Shown one piece after another: positions 32,937 to 42,270 of a stretch of 54,555 bases of DNA (its first letter is position 1; the number at the start of each line of letters is the position of its first letter). The position numbers were made by a program, and so were the translations under genes. A model generated the notes under the pieces. That model was not told the origin of the DNA. It saw nothing but the letters and a program-made list of their open reading frames with translations, and made no database searches. This stretch comes from Clostridiales bacterium (lineage in GTDB: Bacteria; Bacillota; Clostridia; Saccharofermentanales; Saccharofermentanaceae): the NCBI GenBank assembly GCA_017617295.1, contig JAFZWN010000036.1, forward strand, positions 1-54,555, in the 5' to 3' direction.

Positions 32937-34679
32937 ATGATATACGTGTTCCCGTTTGTGGCCTCCGTTATCCTGACAGTGATCTACATCGCGATGTGGC
33001 ACAAGCATTTTGACGTGCATCTTTCCCTCATCTTCACCTGCATCCCTATCTCACAGATGGGTTATGTGGCGCTCGCTTATTCACGTAATATCGAAGCAGC
33101 CGTGCTGGCAAACAAGATAATCTATATCGGAGGATGCTTCCTCCCTCTTCTTATCACTTTGAGCATAATGAGCCTTTGTAAGATCAATATCCCGAATTCG
33201 GTCTCTGCTCTCCTTTTCCTGAGTGCTTTCGGAATATACGGGACGGTCTGGACTATCGGGATCGCTCCTCTGTTTTATTCGAGCTATGATTTTGCCGTTA
33301 TCAACGGGATCGGACAGCTGGTCAATAAAGAATACGGCTTCGCACACACCAGCTTCTATGCGATAATGGTCGCCTATATCCTGATAGGGATAATCGCGAT
33401 AATCTATAGCTATTCCGAGAAAAAAGAGATCTCAAGGAGCATCATCCTTCTTCTTATAATCCCGGAGTTCCTGTCCATCTTCAGTTTCTTCGGAGGGAAG
33501 ATCTTCTCTTTCGGGTTTGAGATTCTCCCTTACACTTTCCCTCTGGCCCAGATCGTCTACCTGATAATAGTTTACCGCGTATCCCTCTATGACATAGACG
33601 ACAGCGTGGTCGATTCGCTTGTCGAGAGCGGAGATACGGGCTTCGTATCAGTTGATCTCAAGAACAGATATCTGGGGAGCAATGAGACGGCCAAAAAGAT
33701 CATGCCCTGGCTGTCTCAGGTCTATGTCGACAGCCATATCGACAAACATGAGGAGATGTCGGCCACGTTCAAGCACTGGATAACGGAATTTCAGAGCCCT
33801 GACCGCAAGAACGTATTCCGTTACGAATGCGGGGACCGTGTGTATACCGTTACGTTAAGACCCCTTTTTAACGGCAAGAAAAGGGGCGGATACCAGTTCT
33901 TCTTCACCGACGACACGAGCACCCAGAAATATATCAAGCTCCTCGATAACTATAATGCGGATCTGGAGCAGGAAGTCGAGACCAAGACCAAAGGGATCCT
34001 CGAGATGCACGACAAGCTCATTATGGCGATGGCCATGATGGTCGAGAGCCGCGACAATTCCACAGGCGGTCACATCATGAGGACCAGCCGCGGCGTGCAG
34101 CTCCTTATCGACGAGATAATAAAGGACGGATCCCTCCCTCTGTCGGACAAGTTCTGCAAGGATATCGTCAAGGCTGCCCCCATGCATGATCTGGGCAAAG
34201 TCGCCGTTCCCGATCAGATCCTGTCAAAACCCGGCAGGTTCACTCCAGAGGAATTCGACAAGATGAAGATGCATTCGGCCGAAGGCGCCAAGATAGTCCA
34301 TAGGATACTTCAGGGGACCGACGATCACGAGTTCCACAGGATAGCCGAAAACGTCGCCCATTACCATCACGAGAGATGGGACGGCTCTGGCTACCCGGAA
34401 GGCCTCAAGGGAGAAGACATCCCGATAGAAGCAAGGATAATGGCGATCGCCGATGTCTATGACGCTCTGGTCAGTAAGAGAGTCTATAAGGAGAGCATGT
34501 CTTTCGAGGAAGCCGATAAGATAATCATGGAGAGCTTCGGAAAGCATTTTGACAAGAATCTCGAGAAATACTATATAGCCGCCAGACCCAATCTGGAAGC
34601 GTACTATACCGAGCTGTCAAATAACGCGAACGAACCCGAGGTCGACCACCACGACGAGATCTGCGCGCATCATCACTGA
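32937..34679 (+). CDS. HD-GYP phosphodiesterase with 7TM sensor and PAS-like domain
   Basis: A 580-residue membrane c-di-GMP phosphodiesterase. Seven hydrophobic helices (residues 1-218) resemble the histidine-kinase N-terminal 7TM sensor. A PAS-like segment (about 222-330: GDTGFVSVDLKNRYLGSNETAKK, then YQFFFTDDTS) and a coiled linker follow. The HD-GYP domain spans about 365-545, with PMHDLGKVAV (H417 and D418), HYHHERWDGSGYPEG (GYP 485-487) and RIMAIADVYDALVS. All catalytic residues look intact. The C-terminus is His-rich (DHHDEICAHHH) and may bind metal. The ribosome site is AAAGG. It follows the RT gene by 81 bp with a TATAAT at about 32893 between them, so it probably has its own promoter. 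Confidence 0.92.
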   Translation: MIYVFPFVASVILTVIYIAMWHKHFDVHLSLIFTCIPISQMGYVALAYSRNIEAAVLANKIIYIGGCFLPLLITLSIMSLCKINIPNSVSALLFLSAFGIYGTVWTIGIAPLFYSSYDFAVINGIGQLVNKEYGFAHTSFYAIMVAYILIGIIAIIYSYSEKKEISRSIILLLIIPEFLSIFSFFGGKIFSFGFEILPYTFPLAQIVYLIIVYRVSLYDIDDSVVDSLVESGDTGFVSVDLKNRYLGSNETAKKIMPWLSQVYVDSHIDKHEEMSATFKHWITEFQSPDRKNVFRYECGDRVYTVTLRPLFNGKKRGGYQFFFTDDTSTQKYIKLLDNYNADLEQEVETKTKGILEMHDKLIMAMAMMVESRDNSTGGHIMRTSRGVQLLIDEIIKDGSLPLSDKFCKDIVKAAPMHDLGKVAVPDQILSKPGRFTPEEFDKMKMHSAEGAKIVHRILQGTDDHEFHRIAENVAHYHHERWDGSGYPEGLKGEDIPIEARIMAIADVYDALVSKRVYKESMSFEEADKIIMESFGKHFDKNLEKYYIAARPNLEAYYTELSNNANEPEVDHHDEICAHHH

Positions 34680-34720
34680 GAATGCCGTTGCCGTCAGATC
34701 AGCCGGATCTGTATAACAAG

Positions 34721-34748
34721 TGATAAACAGCCCCGCACGAGGCGGGGC
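34721..34748 (-). terminator. Terminator of the DUF4214 surface-protein gene
   Basis: The perfect stem GCCCCGC/GCGGGGC (34730-34736 and 34742-34748) with a 5-nt loop. Read on the minus strand it is followed by TGTTTATC. It lies 14 bp beyond the minus-strand stop and may also stop the convergent HD-GYP transcript. Confidence 0.6.
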
Positions 34749-34761
34749 CGTTAGTGATAGA

Positions 34762-37185
34762 TCATCTGACTATGCCGTATGAGGCACAGATCCTTGCGAA
34801 CTCTATCGAACCGGCGAAGCCGTTAAATACATCCTCGCGCGATACGCCTTCATCGAGTTGCGCTAGCCAGGCATTGTAGCCGCCCTCATCAGGCTCGCGG
34901 TTCATGAACGTTCTGTAGAGTCTTGTTACATACTCGCCGTTCGATACGTTCTGGTTTGTAAACTCGGAGCTGAAGAAGAAGCCGTGAGCCGCACCCGTAC
35001 CTGTGTCTCTCTGGTTGGAGAGCTGGCGGGCCCAAGCCATGAGTCCTGCTTCATCTGCGTTTCTGTTAAGACATGTCGTATAAAGACGAGTTGCGAATCC
35101 TGTCGTCTGCTCATTAGGCTCTACCTCAATAGAAGGGACTCCCGTTCCGCCGGATCTTATGCCGTAGAACAGACAGAGATTTGCCCACTCAGTGGAGTTG
35201 ATGAATCCTTCGATAATCTCTTCCTTCGATGTACCGCCGCGAAGGACTCCTACCCAGGCGTTGAATCCGTCTTGGTCGGGTTCACGATCAAAGAATGTAC
35301 GATACAATACCGCAACGAATTCCTCGTCGGAGCACTGCTTATTTAAGAACTCAGGGCTGAAGAGGAATCCTCTTGCGCAGGATGCGCCCGTCTCTCCACG
35401 AAGTGTTATCGCATCGACCCAATCCTGCTTACCTGCGGGATCGGAAGCTCTGCCCAAAGCTATCGTATAAAGTCTTTCGACGAAGCCCGCAACGCCTCTT
35501 TCGGACGTCTGTACAGGATTCGGATTAGCCGGGATAGAAGGTGTAGGCGTGGTAACGGTATTGCCGCCGGCAGGGTTTGTTCCTCCGGGGTTTGTTCCGT
35601 CGGGAGTGGTAGCGGTCTGGGAACCGTCAGATGAAGATGAAGAGGACGATGTGTCAGCACTGCCCTCGGGTCCTGCTCCGGGGATCATTCTTGTCACGGT
35701 AACCGTGTAATCACCCACTACTGCAGAAACTTCTGTGCCGTCGATAAAATTTGCGTCAGGCTGGGATGACCAGCAAACAATATAATATGTGTGTCCTTCC
35801 TCGTACTCTCTCACATCATTGAAATTGTGATCCTCATCTGACAGATCCGTAGGGATATCTGATACAAATCTGGGGCCGGACAAACCGTAAACAAAATCTT
35901 CTATCTGAGAAACAAATGATGAACCGTCGTAATTGTCAGAGTATCCGAGCCAGTTATAATCAGCATCGAAGATCGCCAGATAAGGATCACCGGCAACTAT
36001 GTTTGAAGAAGCGATCTGATAAGTTCCGGATACCTGAGGAACAAACGTAAGAACGCGGCAATCCGAATTATAGCATTCGAGGTCAGTGGCATAGTAATAG
36101 TACCAATAAGGATCATCCTGATTATCGGCGAAATGATTACGAAGCGCAATGTGTTGCGACTCTCCGGCTGATATCGAGCCGGCAGTTTGGGGATCGTTAA
36201 CAAATGCTACCAAAGGTATTATGTCGGTTGCTTCATAATCGTCTGTGACCTTAAATGTATCGACCGTTGTCCGTGTAAATCCGGGAACAAAGATATCGTC
36301 TCCCCCGGAAGCCGAGCCTGAACGACCGATGTCATGATCATAACAATAATACGGGCATGCGTAAGCATAGACATTATATATCGTGCCTGACACGCCGGGA
36401 AATCTGACTGAACCCGGTACGTTCGGATCAGACAGACTGTTTAACAGATCACAATTGATATTTATCTCATGCTCATTCAACACAATATCAAAGGTATAAC
36501 GCCATTGAGAATTATTAAACACTACGCACCTGATCTTGTCGCTTGGATTTGAAACCCTGAATTGGTTTGCAGTGGCGCCTTCGATCAAGATCTCGCGTGT
36601 GGTTGCCTCATCAACTCTGTACCATGTATATGTGCATCGGTCAGGCGCATCAAAACCGTAGATTATGTCATGACTGTTGAGCGTGGCTTCATCAACATAG
36701 CCTGTGGTAGTGTATTCTTTCACACCGTCGATAATGACATAAGGGGCCATTCCCTCACCCAGTGTCACCTCATATTCAGCTGCACCGTCTTTTGATGTCG
36801 TGACCCAGATATAATACGTCTCTCCCGCTTTTAATCCTCTCTGCAGTGCAGGCGCATTAGATAAATGCTCTCCCCATGCCAGTAATTCAAGCGAAGAATC
36901 GTAGATCTCTATCCTGGGAGTACGCCCTGAGATCTTATCGGTATAAAATCCGTATGCATCATCATGGTCAGGCGTAAACACGAACCATTTGCCGTCTATA
37001 TTCTCATCCAGTTCGACGCGGTAAGTCCATCCGTACGAAATCCTCCTGGCTGTTCCGACTGTGTCCGTATCGGCATACGCGCTGTCGATCAATGATAAGT
37101 TAACTGAAGCGCTAACCGGAGAATTACCGGCCAACATGATAAAGGATAAAGCTATCCCAAGTACTGAACGTATAAGTTTATTCAT
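34762..37185 (-). CDS. Secreted surface protein with PPC-like N-terminus and two DUF4214 regions
   Basis: An 807-residue exported protein. The signal peptide (MNKLIRSVLGIALSFIMLAG, cleavage near SPVSA) is followed by a beta-rich region resembling bacterial pre-peptidase C-terminal domains (GKWFVFTPDHDDAYGFYT, GLKAGETYYIWVTTS), with further beta modules to about residue 500. A Ser/Thr/Pro/Gly linker (about 500-560) precedes two DUF4214 regions of about 115 residues. The paired motifs are FVERLYTIALGRASDPAG and FATRLYTTCLNRNADEAG, and YRTFFDREPDQDGFNAW and YRTFMNREPDEGGYNAW. DUF4214 is common on secreted Clostridia proteins and its role is not settled. The start at 37185 has AGGAGAAGGGG; a TTG upstream would cover the ribosome site. 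Confidence 0.85.
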   Translation of the reverse strand: MNKLIRSVLGIALSFIMLAGNSPVSASVNLSLIDSAYADTDTVGTARRISYGWTYRVELDENIDGKWFVFTPDHDDAYGFYTDKISGRTPRIEIYDSSLELLAWGEHLSNAPALQRGLKAGETYYIWVTTSKDGAAEYEVTLGEGMAPYVIIDGVKEYTTTGYVDEATLNSHDIIYGFDAPDRCTYTWYRVDEATTREILIEGATANQFRVSNPSDKIRCVVFNNSQWRYTFDIVLNEHEININCDLLNSLSDPNVPGSVRFPGVSGTIYNVYAYACPYYCYDHDIGRSGSASGGDDIFVPGFTRTTVDTFKVTDDYEATDIIPLVAFVNDPQTAGSISAGESQHIALRNHFADNQDDPYWYYYYATDLECYNSDCRVLTFVPQVSGTYQIASSNIVAGDPYLAIFDADYNWLGYSDNYDGSSFVSQIEDFVYGLSGPRFVSDIPTDLSDEDHNFNDVREYEEGHTYYIVCWSSQPDANFIDGTEVSAVVGDYTVTVTRMIPGAGPEGSADTSSSSSSSDGSQTATTPDGTNPGGTNPAGGNTVTTPTPSIPANPNPVQTSERGVAGFVERLYTIALGRASDPAGKQDWVDAITLRGETGASCARGFLFSPEFLNKQCSDEEFVAVLYRTFFDREPDQDGFNAWVGVLRGGTSKEEIIEGFINSTEWANLCLFYGIRSGGTGVPSIEVEPNEQTTGFATRLYTTCLNRNADEAGLMAWARQLSNQRDTGTGAAHGFFFSSEFTNQNVSNGEYVTRLYRTFMNREPDEGGYNAWLAQLDEGVSREDVFNGFAGSIEFARICASYGIVR

Positions 37186-37236
37186 ACCCCTTCTCCTGTT
37201 CAAACCATTACACTATCCGCGGTTTTTCCGAAAAGG

Positions 37237-37263
37237 ATTATAACACAAACGAAAAAATGTCAA
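37237..37263 (-). promoter_or_regulatory. Promoter of the DUF4214 surface-protein gene
   Basis: Minus strand: TTGACA (37258-37263), 15-bp spacer, TATAAT (37237-37242), with the extended TGt in front of the -10. The short spacer is offset by the perfect boxes and extended -10. Confidence 0.7.
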
Positions 37264-37343
37264 AGTTATAAACTCTTCACGCAGATCGCGGAAGACCGAA
37301 TCAAGCCGTAGAACCTGCCGGCGTGACAGCCTTTAAACTGCCG

Positions 37344-38147
37344 TTATCTGAAGAAGTAAACGTATGCGAGGATGTGGCAGACGCTCGCGGCTACTACCAG
37401 AAGATGCCATACCATGTGCGAGAACTTGAACTTCTTTCCCGAATAGAAGAACAGGCCGACTACATAAGTGCAGGCGCCGGCGATAAGGAGCCAGAAGCAG
37501 GGTGTCGTGGCCGCTGCGTGGAATCTCCCGATACCGAAAAGGATAAGAAGTCCCATGACGCCGTAGATGGCGATGGCTGTTTTGGTAAGAGGCTTGTTCT
37601 CGGGGAAGCAGAGCGCCATGAGAAGCGTTCCGCCGATCGCCAGAGCAAGTTCCGCGATGACGATGCCTAAGCCAAGGCCGCCGCCGATAAGGCTCAGGCA
37701 TGCGGGAGTATAAACGCCCAGGATCGCAAAATAGACCATGATGTGATCGAGCTTACGGAATATCCTCTTGTGGGGAGTGCCGTGCTTCATGAGGTGATAG
37801 ATCGTAGTAAAGAGGTTGGCAAGAAAGCCCGTAAGAAGGAAGGCAGACACGCCGAAGCTGTCGATGAGACCCATGCCTTCGGGAGCGTGGATGTACGCCC
37901 TTACGGAAGCGAACGGAAGCATGAAAAGGAAGTAGAACGCCAGAACGCCTGCGGAGATCGAATTGCCGACTTCCTCGCCGAAAGTCTCTCTGGTCTTGTT
38001 CCATCTCTTCTTGACTATGCGCTTCTGGTTCTCGTACCAGGAAAGTCCTTCCAGTCCTTCCTCCAGGGGATCTCTTCCCTCTTTGGCAACCTTGCGGTCA
38101 CCCTCCCTGGCCATCAGGTTCTTCCAGTGCTTGTTGTTCTTTGCCAT
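37344..38147 (-). CDS. Haemolysin III / PAQR-family membrane protein
   Basis: A 267-residue protein with seven transmembrane helices after an about 65-residue charged N-terminal tail, longer than usual for the family. The PAQR/haemolysin III (YqfA, TrhA) metal-site landmarks are present: TTIYHLMKH (Ser or Thr with His), RKLDHIMVYFAILG (Asp-His), and HMVWHLLVVAASVCH near the C-terminus with the closing histidines. Proteins of the family are ceramidase-like membrane hydrolases by fold, and bacterial members influence membrane-lipid homeostasis. It starts at a clear ATG with a GAGG site, 30 bp from the end of the upstream gene at 38177, and runs leftward with it. Confidence 0.9.
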   Translation of the reverse strand: MAKNNKHWKNLMAREGDRKVAKEGRDPLEEGLEGLSWYENQKRIVKKRWNKTRETFGEEVGNSISAGVLAFYFLFMLPFASVRAYIHAPEGMGLIDSFGVSAFLLTGFLANLFTTIYHLMKHGTPHKRIFRKLDHIMVYFAILGVYTPACLSLIGGGLGLGIVIAELALAIGGTLLMALCFPENKPLTKTAIAIYGVMGLLILFGIGRFHAAATTPCFWLLIAGACTYVVGLFFYSGKKFKFSHMVWHLLVVAASVCHILAYVYFFR

Positions 38148-38176
38148 ATTCCTCTATTCTCCGTTCTTATTCGGTA

Positions 38177-39070
38177 TTATTCTCTTATCTCGTCATCGGG
38201 GACTATAACGCCCGGATGTCTCCTGGGCGGTCCCAGAAGTATCGGCGCATCTTCCGATGCTGTCTTCGCCTCAGTCTCCGTCTTAGGCGGCCCGAGAAGG
38301 ATGGGGGCCTCGGGGGATTCGATCTCCCTCGGCTTCTTGTTCGGCGCTATCCTGACTTCAGGCTCGGTCGATCTTACTTTCGGTTCTCCTTCGGGCTTGG
38401 GAGCAGGGGCGGGTGCCGGAGCAGGGGCGGGTCTCTTATCGCTTACCGGAGCGGATATGACCGTTCCGAGTACTTCGGGGGCCTTCGCCTCTCTCATCCT
38501 GTGCCCGGAAGATCCGTCAGGCTGCTGGCGCTTGTTCTCTTTGGCCGTGGTATCAACGACCGACTGCGGATCGAGCTGCTCTGCCACGTATGCATCCCTG
38601 TAGAACCTTACCAGCTGGAACATCACATATGTGCAGACTGATACAGGAAGTATCCATAAAGACAATGCGGAAGCCGCGTCGTCGCCCAGATACTTCGACA
38701 GCGGAGCAAAAGGAGCATTGACCATCCCGTATATGCTCTTCAAAAGGAATCCTGACATGGATGATATAACGCTCGCTTTGCCCTCCGAGATCCTTTCGGT
38801 GATCTTGGGAAGGAACCATATGGGAAGATACGGAACTATGCCGTAAAACGCCAGACCCATGGCTATCCATTTTTTCTTGGACCATGCCGCGAACAGGGGA
38901 ATGACTATCAGGACCGCCGCGGCAAAAGCGAAGCCCGCCACGGTCTCGACCGACCCGAATTCCCTGGGCACGATAAGTCCGTATGTGAAATACAGGGGCA
39001 AAAGCCATACGAAAAACAGCGACGCGGCAATACACGCCAGAAAGACACAGGTAAAATAGTCTCTTCGCAT
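38177..39070 (-). CDS. Membrane protein with proline-rich tail and repeated APILLGPP motif
   Basis: A 297-residue protein without a recognised family. About five hydrophobic helices fill residues 1-185. The cytosolic tail is rich in P, A, E and K, contains the run RPAPAPAPAPAPKPEGEP, and ends with two copies of APILLGPP separated by 19 residues. Such paired short motifs in a disordered tail usually bind a repeated partner; this is inference. Start chosen at the ATG at 39070, nine bases after AAAGGAG; the open frame begins earlier at 39142 but without a ribosome site. It lies 30 bp upstream of the haemolysin III gene and is probably cotranscribed with it. Confidence 0.72.
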   Translation of the reverse strand: MRRDYFTCVFLACIAASLFFVWLLPLYFTYGLIVPREFGSVETVAGFAFAAAVLIVIPLFAAWSKKKWIAMGLAFYGIVPYLPIWFLPKITERISEGKASVISSMSGFLLKSIYGMVNAPFAPLSKYLGDDAASALSLWILPVSVCTYVMFQLVRFYRDAYVAEQLDPQSVVDTTAKENKRQQPDGSSGHRMREAKAPEVLGTVISAPVSDKRPAPAPAPAPAPKPEGEPKVRSTEPEVRIAPNKKPREIESPEAPILLGPPKTETEAKTASEDAPILLGPPRRHPGVIVPDDEIRE

Positions 39071-39170
39071 CACTGCTCTCCTTTCAAACGGACATTTTAA
39101 GTCAGCATATATTTTAGCATTTAATGCCGAATTCTGCGACATTGAAGATGAGCGGTGCCCGCAATGCGCG

Positions 39171-39195
39171 AAAAGCCCTTTTTACGGGGCTTTTT
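39171..39195. terminator. Bidirectional terminator hairpin
   Basis: AAAAGCCC (39171-39178) and GGGCTTTT (39187-39194), 8-nt loop, T-rich on both strands. It lies between the GH3 gene end and the start of the gene at 39070. Confidence 0.65.
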
Positions 39196-39202
39196 GGAAT
39201 CT

Positions 39203-39236
39203 TCATAAAAATCGGCCGTCTCTTACGAAACGGCCG
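39203..39236 (-). terminator. Terminator of the GH3 gene
   Basis: The stem CGGCCGT (39213-39219) and ACGGCCG (39230-39236). On the minus strand it is followed by ATTTTTATG, a good rho-independent signal 12 bp after the GH3 stop. Confidence 0.8.
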
Positions 39237-39247
39237 CGGGTCATATC

Positions 39248-42040
39248 TTAAATCCCCTGATCATCGAAGCTGAAGCCTTCCAGGCTGTGCTTATAGCGAA
39301 AGATGATCTTCTTGAGCTTCAATCCCCTCTTGCCGAAATGAAGCCTGTAGATCGAATGCTTGTTGAACAGCACCGCCTCGGTACTGACCGATACATCCTC
39401 TCCGTTCGTGCCGTTAAAGGTAACGACCCTTACGGGGATACTGGTGTAGTACATGGTGACGGGAAGCTGCGCCAGCGGGTCGAGCTCGGACGATGCGATG
39501 ATCTTGCACTCATATACGCCGAGATTGTCCGTCGTGATGCCGAGTACATAATCATTCCCGAGAGTAGTGTCGACATTTACCTCGATCACGGGATCTTTGT
39601 CTATCTCATAGTATACGTCAGCCTTGGCCTCGATAGTATCGTCGGCAAAAGGACAGTCGATATGGCGGACGACGGGTCTGTCGCCCATGACCGCATCCAT
39701 GGCGGGAGTCTTCATCGCAAAACGCAGGATATTGGAGGCATTTCTCTGAAGCTCCGCCCTGGTGACGAGATCGGTCCTTCCCTCCTTCAGGTTCGAAAGC
39801 GTATCCGTGGCATCGATCTCGCTCATCTCGACGGAGGAACATACCATATAGAGATCGCACTGGGCCCTTGCCATTATCGAGTGATCCGGCAGGGCATGGT
39901 CATGAAGGTTACCGGGAATGCATCCGATAAATGCCCACCAGTCGGTCATGAGTATGCCCGTATAGCCCCACTGCTGCCGTAATATAACAGTGTTAAGTTC
40001 GTAATTCGAGGTTCCGAAGCACCCGTTTATCATGTTATAAACGGACATTATGCTCCTGGCTCCGCCTTCCTTTACCGCGATCTCGAAGCCCTTCAGATAG
40101 ATCTCGCGAAGCGCCCTCTCGGATACGACCGAATTCATCACGCGTCGGTTGGTCTCCCTGTTATTGGCACAGAAGTGCTTGATAGTGGCGGTGACATCGT
40201 GCTTTTCAAGTCCCCTGATCTGGGCGCTTGCGATCCTGCCCGTCAGGAGAGGATCCTCTGAGAAATACTCGAAGTTCCTGCCGTTTAAAGGGTTTCTGTG
40301 GATATTGATGCCGGGTCCCAGGATATCGTCGACACCGTTTCCAACCATCTCGATACCGAACCAGTAAAAGAGTTCTTCGTTAAGCTCCTCGTTGAAAGTC
40401 GAAGCCATGCATGTTCCGTTGGGAAGAGAGAACGCCTTCTTGCCGCTGTCAAGCCTCATGCCGGAAGGACCGTCGTCGCAGCAGAGAGCCGGGATGCCCT
40501 TCTCCTGCAGTTCTGAAGTCACGCCCGCGAAAGCGGCCGCCGTTCCCGTAGTTACCTTGGGAGAGCCCATTCCCTCGCCTCTTATTATGAGCGAGAGCTC
40601 CTCGTCGGAAAGTTGGGCGACGAACTCGTCCATCGTGTTCTTTCCGCTTTTTACATCAGAAAGCTTTATACCCTTATCTCCGGTGAACGGGATCTCGTCG
40701 GGGATCCACTGAAGCCTGGTATCAAGATGCTCCTTCGTTCTCAGTGGAACAGGTTCGTACGTTCCGTCTCCCGTGAGCCTCTCGAAAGCCTCGACCGGCT
40801 TGAACGCCGATTCCAGCGCCTCGAGCATCATGTCTTCTTTTATCTCGATAGCTCCGGCCTCATAAGAATCAACGGCATCGGAACCAGCGAGGAATCTGTA
40901 TATGCCCTTCTGAAGGACCCATCCGGTCTGTCCCAGGAGCCTGCCGTCGTCATCGAAAGATGCAAAGCGCGAAGCCCCTGCGGAAAGCGTTACGATCACT
41001 TCCTCTCCGGGAGCAAGTTCCTCGGTCTTTTTAAAATCTACCAGGACCATCTTCGGTGTTCCGAGCTTGCCCGAAGGCGCCGAAGCGAAGAGCATCACTG
41101 TCTTCTTGCCCTTTGTATCACCGGTGTTCCTGACTTTCATGTTTACGGCAACATCGGTCCCGCCCGCTTCAAAAGAATCGATCGAGACGTCGAACTCTGT
41201 ATAAGAGAGTCCCCAGCCGAAAGGATAGAGCACCTTCTCCGGCGCGAATGTCGAGAAATACCTGTAACCCACATAGATATCTTCGGCATAAAAGTCCTTA
41301 TAGGGATCTTTGTTGCCGAAATTATCCGTCGAAGGATAGTCATTAAGCGACCCGGCAATGGTATCGGTAAGGCTTCCCGAAGGAACGGCCTTTCCCGTTA
41401 CCAGATTGGCAGCAGCTGTGCCGCCGATCATGCCCGCCTGCCATATATAAAGCACGGCTGAGGGATCATATCTCTCAACAAAAGACATGTCTATTATGTT
41501 GCCGACGTTAAGAAGAACGACCGTCCTCTTGAAGGCGGCGCAGACCTTACCGAGCATCTCCTCCTCGCCGTCAGACAGCAGAAATGAGCCTTTCTCAGGC
41601 GTGTTGTCGCGGTCCTCTCCGGCCGTCCTTGCGATAACGATGACTGCGGCATCATTGGCTTCGGCCGCTTTTCTGACAACCTCGTCATCCAGAGGCATCT
41701 CAGGCTGGGACCACTTTTCCTGCCCCCACCCGAGACCGGGATCGACAGGATTCTTTTCTTCCCAGTCTTTATATGTCTTTATAAGGTCTTCATCCAGAAC
41801 GATCTCATCGGACTCCGAGAGTCCCTCCAGAACGGAAACGACATGCTTGACGTTTACCATTCCGCCTGAACCCGTTCCGCTCTTGTAGTAATTGTCCTGC
41901 ATCCTCCCGAAAAGAGCGACCTTCGCTCCTCCTCTTATTGGAAGCGCGCGGTCAGTGTTCTTTACAAGGACGGCACCCTCTTCGGCCGCTCTTACGGCGG
42001 TATCTATATATTTGTTCCAGTCTAAGGTATATTCAGGCAT
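39248..42040 (-). CDS. Glycoside hydrolase family 3 (beta-glucosidase type), domain-swapped
   Basis: A 930-residue cytoplasmic GH3 enzyme. The order of domains is inverted relative to the common type. The GH3 C-terminal (alpha/beta) domain is first (about 15-260: EGAVLVKNTDRALPI, GEDRDNTPEKGSFLLSD with likely acid/base E142), then an FN3-like domain (about 280-400), then the (alpha/beta) catalytic barrel (about 465-740). The barrel has DDGPSGMRL, KHFCANNRETNR, MSVYNMINGCFGTSNY and GILMTDWW with the likely nucleophile D700. A last domain of about 170 residues follows. This permuted arrangement is known from Clostridia enzymes acting on beta-glucosides. No transporter or regulator is next to it. 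There is no signal peptide. Confidence 0.92.
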   Translation of the reverse strand: MPEYTLDWNKYIDTAVRAAEEGAVLVKNTDRALPIRGGAKVALFGRMQDNYYKSGTGSGGMVNVKHVVSVLEGLSESDEIVLDEDLIKTYKDWEEKNPVDPGLGWGQEKWSQPEMPLDDEVVRKAAEANDAAVIVIARTAGEDRDNTPEKGSFLLSDGEEEMLGKVCAAFKRTVVLLNVGNIIDMSFVERYDPSAVLYIWQAGMIGGTAAANLVTGKAVPSGSLTDTIAGSLNDYPSTDNFGNKDPYKDFYAEDIYVGYRYFSTFAPEKVLYPFGWGLSYTEFDVSIDSFEAGGTDVAVNMKVRNTGDTKGKKTVMLFASAPSGKLGTPKMVLVDFKKTEELAPGEEVIVTLSAGASRFASFDDDGRLLGQTGWVLQKGIYRFLAGSDAVDSYEAGAIEIKEDMMLEALESAFKPVEAFERLTGDGTYEPVPLRTKEHLDTRLQWIPDEIPFTGDKGIKLSDVKSGKNTMDEFVAQLSDEELSLIIRGEGMGSPKVTTGTAAAFAGVTSELQEKGIPALCCDDGPSGMRLDSGKKAFSLPNGTCMASTFNEELNEELFYWFGIEMVGNGVDDILGPGINIHRNPLNGRNFEYFSEDPLLTGRIASAQIRGLEKHDVTATIKHFCANNRETNRRVMNSVVSERALREIYLKGFEIAVKEGGARSIMSVYNMINGCFGTSNYELNTVILRQQWGYTGILMTDWWAFIGCIPGNLHDHALPDHSIMARAQCDLYMVCSSVEMSEIDATDTLSNLKEGRTDLVTRAELQRNASNILRFAMKTPAMDAVMGDRPVVRHIDCPFADDTIEAKADVYYEIDKDPVIEVNVDTTLGNDYVLGITTDNLGVYECKIIASSELDPLAQLPVTMYYTSIPVRVVTFNGTNGEDVSVSTEAVLFNKHSIYRLHFGKRGLKLKKIIFRYKHSLEGFSFDDQGI

Positions 42041-42199
42041 AAGAACCTCCGATAGTCTTTTTCATCTACTTTAGATTCTAACCCATACGCCTGCGGCGCG
42101 GTTACTATATTTTTGGTATTTTTTGTTTTTTAATGGCATAAAAAATCTCTTATTCCATGGGATATACATATTTCCTGCCTCGAGTAGGCTTATGGCAAA

Positions 42200-42251
42200 T
42201 GTACTGCACCCGGTACTGTGATCTGCTGTTTTAAAGGCATTTTACAGTACA
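42200..42251 (-). repeat. Single diverged copy of the family A inverted-repeat element
   Basis: Read on the minus strand: TGTACTGT, then a loop opening AAAATGCC and containing AAAAC and GAT, then ACAGTAC, a 6-nt gap and CAGTACA. The order (one forward arm, about 22-24 nt loop, two reverse arms) and the loop words match 9441-9494, but the arms are different and still complementary. It lies in the 490-bp gap after GH3; 42041-42199 shows nothing recognisable. Confidence 0.65.
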
Positions 42252-42270
42252 CATCAACTATTACAGAAAC

